From an uncultured Eggerthellaceae bacterium (lineage in GTDB: Bacteria; Actinomycetota; Coriobacteriia; Coriobacteriales; Eggerthellaceae), in the NCBI GenBank assembly GCA_934623455.1, contig CAKTVK010000131.1, forward strand, positions 1 through 5,127: 5,127 nucleotides of DNA, in the 5' to 3' direction. A program made the translations under genes and the position numbers. The notes beneath the pieces were generated by a model, which ran no database searches, was not told the origin of the DNA, and saw only the letters and a program-made list of their open reading frames with translations. How positions within the stretch are numbered: position 1 is the stretch's first letter; each line of letters starts with the position of its first letter. This document shows positions 1 through 5,097 of the stretch, piece by piece.

Positions 1-809
1 GCGTAGGCAAGGTGATAAATGCGGGTTGGCTCGTGTTTGCTTCCTGCGCGGCGCGGATCTTGATGCAACACCTCAATAAGCCCCGCTTGTTTTTCTGCGG
101 GCACTTTTTCGCGTAATCCATCAGGGAAAACGACATCAAGCTCATTCCAGGGTGTCTCATCGATGAAGCCACCCGTTGCTTCGGGGTGGCAATCGGCAAA
201 GGGGATGTAGGGCTTGATGTCGAAGATGGGCGTGTTGTCGCGCAAATCGGCTCCCAAAATGTGGACGATAGGACCGTTTCCGCTGTGCTCAATGCGGTCG
301 AGCTTTACGCAGGTGAGTCCCAGCGGGTTCGGGCGGAAGGGGCTGCGCGTTGCAAAGACACCCACGCGCTCTACGCCGCCCAAGCGTGGCGGTCGCACCG
401 TGGGCGACCATTGGGTATCGCGATGTTTTCGCTGGTCGACCGCTTGTGCGGGTGCTTCTGCTTTATCGTGTGCACTTGCTGTGCTCACGATATCCGCCGC
501 TCGTGCGGGTGCGTTGCATACCGCCGCGCCCGCGACCGACGCCTTCGCCGTGCTTTCCACCTGCGCCTTGTCGCGCGTGCTTGCATCCGACTCGATGTCG
601 CAAGCCGTACCGCCAGGCAACCCGTTTTCGAACTGCCAGATCAGCCAAAGATGCGAAAACCCTTCGAGTCCAGCCACAGCTGTATCCAGCGCGAACTCCG
701 GCTCGAAAATAATCCGGCCTTGCAGGTGCGGCGCCAGAAAGCTGTTGCGCGGAATGCCGAATTTCTGCGGCAGGTCAGTGCGTATATGTGCGATAGGTTT
801 CATGTTCAT
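1..809 (-). CDS. trmO: tRNA-Thr t6A37 N6-methyltransferase TrmO (TsaA/UPF0066 family), 3' end cut by window edge
   Basis: This gene is read on the minus strand from ATG 809-807 and stays open for 269 codons to the window edge. TrmO (formerly YaeB/TsaA) uses S-adenosylmethionine to methylate t6A37 of tRNA-Thr(GGU) in the cytoplasm. Family motifs appear in order: KPIAHIRTDLPQKFGIPR (residues 4-21), GRIIFEP (31-37), LEGFSHLWLIW (48-58), WSPTVRPPRLGG (134-145), GVFATRSPFRPNPLG (150-164), DIKPYIPF (197-204), and QDPRR (250-254) followed by R263 and Y265. Only the last roughly 15-25 residues should be missing. Between the HLW and PTVRPP motifs lie about 80 residues, where E. coli TrmO (recalled) has about 15; the extra stretch (about 62-132) is rich in Ala, Asp, Thr and Lys. 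A second in-frame ATG at 803 also fits the family N-terminus. Neither start has a Shine-Dalgarno, so the exact start is uncertain. Identity is very secure from the motifs. Confidence 0.96.
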   Translation of the reverse strand, partial: MNMKPIAHIRTDLPQKFGIPRNSFLAPHLQGRIIFEPEFALDTAVAGLEGFSHLWLIWQFENGLPGGTACDIESDASTRDKAQVESTAKASVAGAAVCNAPARAADIVSTASAHDKAEAPAQAVDQRKHRDTQWSPTVRPPRLGGVERVGVFATRSPFRPNPLGLTCVKLDRIEHSGNGPIVHILGADLRDNTPIFDIKPYIPFADCHPEATGGFIDETPWNELDVVFPDGLREKVPAEKQAGLIEVLHQDPRRAGSKHEPTRIYHLAY

Positions 810-816
810 GCGGGCG

Positions 817-822
817 ATTGTA
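817..822 (-). promoter_or_regulatory. putative -10 element for trmO, suggesting a leaderless or near-leaderless mRNA
   Basis: Read on the minus strand, TACAAT lies 7 nt before the ATG at 809, in a stretch that is otherwise GC-rich. A start of transcription at normal distance from this hexamer would fall on or next to the A of the ATG. That fits the lack of any purine-rich ribosome site upstream. No good -35 hexamer is visible 16-18 nt further up. This is inferred from sequence only. Confidence 0.3.
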
Positions 823-874
823 CCGCATTGTGGGCGCAACTTCGCTGTGAAGCGCTGTGCGGGCGTGCGTAGTC

Positions 875-883
875 TGTTAAAAT
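875..883 (+). promoter_or_regulatory. putative extended -10 promoter for the NYN-domain gene
   Basis: TGTTAAAAT contains a TG dinucleotide one base before the hexamer TAAAAT (878-883), the extended -10 pattern. It sits in an AT-rich island within GC-rich DNA. Transcription would start near 890, leaving a leader of about 25 nt that contains the ribosome site AAGGAAGG (902-909), 5 nt before ATG 915. No convincing -35 is seen, which is common for extended -10 promoters. The promoter diverges from that of trmO. Confidence 0.45.
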
Positions 884-914
884 ATCCGTTTGGAATAAAC
901 CAAGGAAGGCATGT

Positions 915-2279
915 ATGACTGTTTATTATGTTGATTACGAGAACGTGCACGCGGGCGTCGATGGTATTGATAAGCTGACCGCGAATGATACCGTGCGCAT
1001 TTTTTATAGTCCCAAGGCCGATACGATGCGCATTGCGTTTGTCGAGCAGGCGTTGCGCGCGCGGGCGAAAATCGAGCTTATCAGCGTTGACGTGGGAACG
1101 CCGAATGCGCTGGACTTCCATTTAGTGGCGTGGCTCTATAGCGAGCTTCCGCAGGCAACGGAAGAGCATGTGATTGTGAGCAACGATCACGGCTACGATG
1201 CTGCGGATCGCATGGGCGTGCGTCTCGGATTGCCCCAGGTCAGGCGCGTTTCGAGTATTGCGGAAGACCTGGGGCTTCCTCCAACGCCGCTTGCGGAGAC
1301 GGCGGGGAAGCGTCGTTCGTCGTCGCGTCGCGGGGGGAAGGGCCGTCGCGGCTCGGGTGCTGATGTGCCCGCTGCCGAGGCTCCGGCGGTTGATGTTCCG
1401 GCAGAAGCTGCCGAAGCCGTGGAGACCGCACCTGCGGGAAGTGCCGCTACGGAAGGTGCTGCTGGTGTTGGCGCGCCAGTTGCTGCGCCGGTCGATGCCG
1501 CCAAAGCAAAGGCGAGCGAAGGCTCTGAAGCGGCCGAAGTCGTTACCGCTGTTCAGAGTGCAGAAAATGCTGCCGAAGCCGCTTCTTCCGTAGTGGGAGA
1601 ATCCGCGTCGACAGTGCCGACCGCTGCATCCGAAGACGTAAAGAACGGAGAATCTGCCGCGCGCGCGAGCAAGCGTAACGGGAAATCGCGCCGGAAGAAG
1701 AAGTCCGAAAAGAACGACAAGGGCGACAAGGTCGAAAAGGCGGGCGAAGATTCAACTGAAAAAACAACCGAACAGCCTGCAGAGAAGGCGAGCGAAGCGC
1801 CGCAGGACGCCGACGATGCGCCGGTAGCTGCAGAAGCTCTGGTGGCTGCAGAATCCGCCGACACTGCGACGAACACGGAGCCAGCCGCCGACCCCGCTGC
1901 CGAAGCGGAACCGCAGGCCGTCGCCGTCGAACCCGCAGCCGAACCCGCAGCCGAGCCCGCATCCGATGAGCCCGCACCCGAAAGCGCCCCGAAGCAAACG
2001 CGCAGCCGCAGGCGTCGTCGTTCCGCAAAGGCCGATGCAGCGAAAGCGGACGCCGTTTCGAAAACCACCGCGCTTCTGACGGAGCATGAAGTGGTATTGC
2101 CCGAAGATCAGTTGAACGTTGTGGTGAAAGCGGCGCAGGCGGCCACCACGAAACAGGAATTCTATCGCGGCATCATCCAGAAACTGGGTCAAAAACAGGG
2201 ACTTGTTGTGTATGGCCAGGTCAAACAGCTGTTCAAAGAAATCTCTGCCGCTGTTTCGGCCGATACCCCTGAAAGCTGA
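915..2279 (+). CDS. PIN-like/NYN domain protein with long Ala/Glu/Lys-rich linker and conserved C-terminal domain (putative RNase-type protein)
   Basis: The protein has 454 residues. Residues 1-120 form a PIN-like (NYN) nuclease fold: a first strand ending in YYVDYEN (4-10), IFYSPKADT (29-37), NALDFHLVAWL (64-74) and the acidic loop VSNDHGYD (88-95). The likely metal-binding residues are D7, N10, D67, D91 and D95, so the active site looks complete. Residues about 125-385 are low-complexity and very rich in Ala, Glu and Pro. They include basic clusters at 132-146, 250-264 and 362-370 (SRRRRRS at 364-370), which could bind RNA. A compact C-terminal segment (about 385-445) contains LGQKQGLVVYGQVK (424-437); this pattern recurs at the end of NYN proteins in Firmicutes and Actinobacteria, as I recall. 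Related domains cleave RNA, but the substrate here is unknown. The start is supported by AAGGAAGG 5 nt upstream. Long antisense frames over the linker are by-products of its composition. Confidence 0.9.
   Translation: MTVYYVDYENVHAGVDGIDKLTANDTVRIFYSPKADTMRIAFVEQALRARAKIELISVDVGTPNALDFHLVAWLYSELPQATEEHVIVSNDHGYDAADRMGVRLGLPQVRRVSSIAEDLGLPPTPLAETAGKRRSSSRRGGKGRRGSGADVPAAEAPAVDVPAEAAEAVETAPAGSAATEGAAGVGAPVAAPVDAAKAKASEGSEAAEVVTAVQSAENAAEAASSVVGESASTVPTAASEDVKNGESAARASKRNGKSRRKKKSEKNDKGDKVEKAGEDSTEKTTEQPAEKASEAPQDADDAPVAAEALVAAESADTATNTEPAADPAAEAEPQAVAVEPAAEPAAEPASDEPAPESAPKQTRSRRRRRSAKADAAKADAVSKTTALLTEHEVVLPEDQLNVVVKAAQAATTKQEFYRGIIQKLGQKQGLVVYGQVKQLFKEISAAVSADTPES
1929..1964 (+). repeat. 12-bp tandem repeat, three copies, inside the NYN gene linker
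   Basis: Two identical copies of GAACCCGCAGCC (1929-1940 and 1941-1952) are followed by a diverged copy GAGCCCGCATCC (1953-1964). They encode EPAA, EPAA, EPAS. A looser EPAP unit follows in DEPAPE. The unit is a multiple of three, so gain or loss of copies by replication slippage would change linker length without breaking the frame. Confidence 0.85.
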
Positions 2280-2310
2280 TGTTGACAAAAGGTGGGGTAA
2301 TTTGTCAACA
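2280..2310. promoter_or_regulatory. perfect 10-bp inverted repeat, candidate operator or mRNA hairpin before cobI
   Basis: TGTTGACAAA (2280-2289) and its exact reverse complement TTTGTCAACA (2301-2310) flank an 11-nt spacer. The first arm begins immediately after the TGA stop of the NYN gene, and the second ends 29 nt before the cobI ATG. Arm centres are 21 bp apart, two turns of B-DNA, as expected for a dimeric regulator binding one face. The first arm contains TTGACA, a consensus -35 hexamer, but no good -10 follows at 16-18 nt. It is a poor intrinsic terminator: the stem is AT-rich and no T-run follows. An RNA stem-loop role remains possible. The regulator is unknown. Confidence 0.6.
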
Positions 2311-2339
2311 AATGAGCGAATCGAAAGAGGAAACTTCGC

Positions 2340-3116
2340 ATGAATGCAACAGAAAACGTTATTGCTGCCGGATGCGCGGAAGCCACGAGAGCCGCAGAAA
2401 TCACTCCTGAAACGGCAACCGAGGCGCCGAAAGGAACGCTCTACGGCGTAAGCGTGGGCCCGGGCGACCCCGAGCTTCTCACGTTGAAGGCGGTGCGTGT
2501 CCTTCGCGCGGCCGATGTGGTGGCTGTCCCGAATATTGGACATGGCAGGCAAACGGCCTACGGCATCATTGAAGAACACATTCAGGGTAAGCCGCTCATC
2601 GATTGCTCCACGCCCATGCTGCGTGATCGCACGAAAGTCATTGAGGCGTACCGCGGCGTTGCGACTGAAATTGCTGCCGCGCTTGACGAAGGCAAGGACG
2701 TTGCGTATGCCGCCATTGGCGACATTGGGGTGTATTCCACGTACTACTACATTCACGAAATGCTAGTTGAGCAGGGGTATCGTGCCGAAGTCATTCCTGG
2801 TGTCACCTCGTTTTGCGCCTCCGCCGCGCGCCTGGGTATTCCCTTGTGCGAAGGTCCCGAAGCGCTCACGATTGTTCCCGTTATGGCGGGCGACGCGAAA
2901 GATGCCGCCATGGCGGTTCCCGGCACGAAAGTTTTCATGAAGAGCGGTTGCGAGCTGGATGCTGTGCGCGAAATTGTAGAGCAGGCCGGCATACTGGATA
3001 CTACATCGCTCGTGGCAAATTGCGGCTTGGAAGACGAAGCGCTCTACCCGCATCTTGCCGATGTTCCCGCTGATATGTCCGACTACTTCACGTTGGTCAT
3101 CGCAAAGGAAAAATAA
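2340..3116 (+). CDS. cobI: precorrin-2 / cobalt-factor II C20-methyltransferase (CobI/CbiL)
   Basis: The protein has 258 residues and belongs to the tetrapyrrole (corrin/porphyrin) methylase family. It transfers a methyl group from S-adenosylmethionine to C20 of precorrin-2 or its cobalt complex during cobalamin ring synthesis. Diagnostic segments are GTLYGVSVGPGDPELLTLKA (32-51), AAIGDIGVYSTYYYI (124-138), VIPGVTSFCASAARLGIPL (151-169) and SDYFTLVIAKE (247-257). An anaerobic host would favour the early-cobalt CbiL reaction, but sequence alone does not separate the two. Residues 1-31 form an Ala/Thr/Glu-rich extension absent from typical members, which start just before the GTLYGV motif. No later in-frame Met precedes that motif, and a ribosome site (AAAGAGGA, 2324-2331) supports ATG 2340. 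The usual GDP turn is GDI (127-129). No other cob genes and no cobalamin riboswitch are visible. It follows the NYN gene by 60 nt. Confidence 0.95.
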   Translation: MNATENVIAAGCAEATRAAEITPETATEAPKGTLYGVSVGPGDPELLTLKAVRVLRAADVVAVPNIGHGRQTAYGIIEEHIQGKPLIDCSTPMLRDRTKVIEAYRGVATEIAAALDEGKDVAYAAIGDIGVYSTYYYIHEMLVEQGYRAEVIPGVTSFCASAARLGIPLCEGPEALTIVPVMAGDAKDAAMAVPGTKVFMKSGCELDAVREIVEQAGILDTTSLVANCGLEDEALYPHLADVPADMSDYFTLVIAKEK

Positions 3117-3154
3117 GTGCGGCGAATGTCGCAACAATCTGGGGACGTTCGTAC

Positions 3155-3176
3155 ATAAGGGGAGAATAAGGGGAGA
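3155..3176 (+). repeat. tandemly duplicated 11-nt Shine-Dalgarno module before the LuxR-type gene
   Basis: ATAAGGGGAGA occurs twice back to back (3155-3165 and 3166-3176). Each copy has a strong anti-16S match (AAGGGGAG). The downstream copy ends its GGAG core 3 nt before the GTG start at 3179, which is tight. The upstream core is about 14 nt away, which is too far for normal use. The doubling decides the start, since no other start codon lies within reach. A change in copy number would be expected to alter translation. Confidence 0.8.
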
Positions 3177-3178
3177 AC

Positions 3179-4699
3179 GTGGATACGTTTGCAGCGAAAC
3201 TCAAACACAGCTTGGGCGAAATCGATGTGCGCTGGCCGTCGGTTAAGTTTTTGAGTCTGGGCTTTTACAGTGCGTGGATTTTGCTCATGATGAACGGCTC
3301 AAGCATTGTTGCCATGCCGGCGCATCTTGTTTCGGGCGTGTCTCATAATATTCTGTATCTTGCTTCGGGCGTTCCCTTGTGCGCAACGCTTCTTATTTTA
3401 GGAGCGGCGCATCGCAGCGTGCATCGCTATATCACGCGCGGTCCGCTTGTTCCCTGCATGGGGCTGCTTGCTTCGTTTTGCACCGCGATTATTTTGGGCG
3501 CGTTTGGCGGCAATTTTGGAACAGAGGTTTTTGTGCTGTTCAGCGCGGGCACGGGCATTGGAACGGCGTTCGTGTGCGTGCGCATTGGCGACATGTATTC
3601 GCATCTGAATGGTAATCGTATTTTCTTCACGGTGTTTTATTCGGCTATTATCGCGAACCTCATTTATTTCATGTGCGCTGCTATTGCGCGACCGCTTGCC
3701 CTTGTTGTTCTGTCATCGCTTCCGTTTTTAGCGGTGCTGCTCTGCTTTGTTCGAGGCGAAGAAGACGCCGCACACGATGCCGATGCGATTCCTATTGAAA
3801 TGCTGCCCCGAGGGTTTTTCTTCCGTTGTGTTGTGGTGGTGTTCGTTTTCGCGCTGGCAGTGGGTGTGTTCAAGGGAATCGCAACGCTGGAGCTTCCTGC
3901 TGAAATCGTGCGCGATGAGTCAATCGCATCGGTGTTCGCCAGCTTGAACGTAAAGCTTGCTTTGCTGGTTGCTTGCGCGCTCTACCTGGGTGCTCATTCT
4001 TTCGACATTGGGAAGATCTATTACCCGATTGCGACGATTGCTTGTCTGGTGATTCTGGTTTCGCCGTTGTTGGGCGAGACGTTTCGTTTTGTGCAGCTGG
4101 TTATCGTTGATGTTTCGTACAATGTTTTCATTCTTGCTGTTTGGTGTATTTTGGCAAGCATCGCCTCGCAGACAACGCTTTCCTCAACGTATGTCTTCGG
4201 TCTTGGCCGCGGTGCTTCTGCGGTAGGCACGACGCTTGGGCAGTTCGTGGCGGGCTTTTCTGTGGCGGCGCTCCCGGCTTTTCGCGACGGCGCGCTTATC
4301 GCTGCAATTGTATGCGCCGTGATAGTGCTGCTTTGTCTGCAATTCGTCATGGGAGAGCACACGGTCACCGAAGCGTTGGAGAAGACGTTCAGCGAAGGTG
4401 TTATTGTTGTTCCTGCATCCGATTCCGACAAGGGCATGCAAACTGCACCCCATGAAGTGCCCCTGGAGCACTGGGATGTTTTGTGCGAAGCGCTTGCCGC
4501 CGAGAAGGGGCTCACAGCGCGCGAGTCCGAGATTTTGGGTCTACTGAGCCGCGGTCGCACGGCGGCATACATTTCCGAAGAGCTTTGCATTTCGTATAAC
4601 ACAGCGAAGGGCCATATTCGCAACCTCTATGCAAAATGCGATGTTCATTCCCGTCAGGAATTAATCAATATGGTAGAAGCAAAGAAGGCGTCAAAGTAG
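3179..4699 (+). CDS. membrane-anchored LuxR-type transcriptional regulator (about 12 membrane segments plus C-terminal HTH)
   Basis: The protein has 506 residues and a GTG start. Hydrophobic stretches around 22-40, 57-77, 89-109, 115-136, 147-170, 172-191, 212-233, 250-271, 279-298, 303-327, 335-363 and 370-391 suggest about twelve membrane helices in a transporter-like (MFS-like) body. A polar linker (about 393-435) leads to a LuxR/GerE DNA-binding domain. Its signature runs from LTARESEIL (445-453), through ISEELCISYNTAKGHI (465-480) with recognition-helix residues S472, T475, K477 and H479, to VHSRQELI (489-496). There is no receiver domain, so it is not a two-component response regulator; it probably senses a ligand in or across the membrane. 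Such proteins are abundant in Eggerthella relatives, where some control adjacent small-molecule metabolism genes. Its ligand and targets are unknown; cobI (62 nt upstream) or genes beyond the right edge are candidates. Confidence 0.92.
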   Translation: MDTFAAKLKHSLGEIDVRWPSVKFLSLGFYSAWILLMMNGSSIVAMPAHLVSGVSHNILYLASGVPLCATLLILGAAHRSVHRYITRGPLVPCMGLLASFCTAIILGAFGGNFGTEVFVLFSAGTGIGTAFVCVRIGDMYSHLNGNRIFFTVFYSAIIANLIYFMCAAIARPLALVVLSSLPFLAVLLCFVRGEEDAAHDADAIPIEMLPRGFFFRCVVVVFVFALAVGVFKGIATLELPAEIVRDESIASVFASLNVKLALLVACALYLGAHSFDIGKIYYPIATIACLVILVSPLLGETFRFVQLVIVDVSYNVFILAVWCILASIASQTTLSSTYVFGLGRGASAVGTTLGQFVAGFSVAALPAFRDGALIAAIVCAVIVLLCLQFVMGEHTVTEALEKTFSEGVIVVPASDSDKGMQTAPHEVPLEHWDVLCEALAAEKGLTARESEILGLLSRGRTAAYISEELCISYNTAKGHIRNLYAKCDVHSRQELINMVEAKKASK

Positions 4700-4865
4700 C
4701 TTCATTGCGTGGCCCATTGCTGGCTTTCGATTCCTTTGTTGAGAAGGAGTACCTGCGCTTCTGCTTGTGTTCGCATGCGGTCCATCGCTCAGCGCTGAAG
4801 TGTGCAAAAATGTCACCAGCTCGCGCTTATTCCTACAAAATGCCTGTTCAAACCGCTATAACCCG

Positions 4866-4905
4866 AAAAGGGTTGGTGAGCCGTTCACCGGAAACAACCC
4901 TTTTT
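4866..4905 (+). terminator. intrinsic (Rho-independent) terminator, possibly bidirectional
   Basis: AAAAGGGTTG (4866-4875) pairs perfectly with CAACCCTTTT (4895-4904). Inside it, GTGA (4876-4879) pairs with TCAC (4885-4888), giving a long stem with one bulge, and the 3' arm merges into five Ts (4901-4905). On the opposite strand the stem is followed by TTTTC, so it could also stop transcription from the right. It lies 166 nt after the LuxR stop codon and is the first credible terminator for that transcript. Confidence 0.75.
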
Positions 4906-4988
4906 GGAAGTCCTCTTTTCTTGAAAAACATCCCTTTTGAGTCTTATGCATGACCGCAGAATTCTCCTATGCTTCCCGGCGTTGAAAG

Positions 4989-5032
4989 CTGCACGCGAAA
5001 CCGTAAATGCAACAGCAAAGCAACGCGTGCAG
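4989..5032 (+). repeat. 9-bp perfect inverted repeat with 26-nt spacer, possible leader RNA structure
   Basis: CTGCACGCG (4989-4997) and CGCGTGCAG (5024-5032) are exact reverse complements around a 26-nt, purine-rich spacer. The stem is GC-rich and would be stable in RNA. It lies about 25 nt before the ribosome site at 5056-5064, where a 5' leader structure could sit. No T-run follows, so it is not a terminator. A DNA-level operator is less likely given the long spacer. Confidence 0.5.
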
Positions 5033-5073
5033 ATGCAAGCAAGTGAGCCTGAAGTAAAGAGGAGACCAGCTAT

Positions 5074-5097
5074 ATGAAGTCAAGGGCTAAACCGTAG
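5074..5097 (+). CDS. very short reading frame (7 codons) behind a strong ribosome site; possible leader peptide
   Basis: AAAGAGGAG (5056-5064) is one of the best Shine-Dalgarno matches in the window and lies 9 nt before ATG 5074. That ATG opens a frame encoding MKSRAKP and ends at TAG 5095-5097. It resembles nothing I recognise. It could be a leader peptide for a gene beyond the right edge, the start of a gene broken by an early stop, or a chance ribosome-site match. The window ends 30 nt later, so these cannot be separated. Confidence 0.2.
   Translation: MKSRAKP

Noticed and set aside
186..918. Two overlapping plus-strand open frames of about 230 codons (186-872 and 214-918).
   Set aside because: They lie antisense to trmO, whose motifs are unmistakable. 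Their translations are Arg/Cys-rich without family features and they lack ribosome sites.
1193..2068. Several further frames inside the NYN linker on both strands.
   Set aside because: Ala-rich or Arg-rich translations caused by the composition of the linker; none has a start context or motif.
2280..2310. Reading the palindrome as the intrinsic terminator of the NYN gene.
   Set aside because: The stem is AT-rich, the spacer is 11 nt and no T-run follows the second arm.
2312..2410. A 32-codon frame starting at ATG 2312 that overlaps the cobI start in another frame.
   Set aside because: No ribosome site precedes it and the peptide is an Arg/Cys/His-rich shadow; the purine-rich stretch at 2324-2331 serves ATG 2340.
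1752..2756. A 334-codon minus-strand open frame spanning the NYN linker, the palindrome and the first half of cobI.
   Set aside because: It is opposite two well-supported genes, its translation is Arg/Gly/Phe-rich with no recognisable domain, and long antisense frames are expected from GC-rich Ala/Glu codons.
4767..4940. A 57-codon frame from GTG 4767 with AAGGAG upstream at 4744-4749.
   Set aside because: The ribosome-like site is 17 nt from the start, which is too far, and the frame crosses the terminator hairpin.
4636..4953. A 105-codon plus-strand frame running from inside the LuxR gene through the terminator hairpin.
   Set aside because: It starts out of frame inside a supported gene, has no ribosome site, crosses an intrinsic terminator and has no recognisable domain.
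4969..5046. A 25-codon frame from ATG 4969 covering the 9-bp inverted repeat.
   Set aside because: No ribosome site upstream and no recognisable sequence; not distinguishable from chance.
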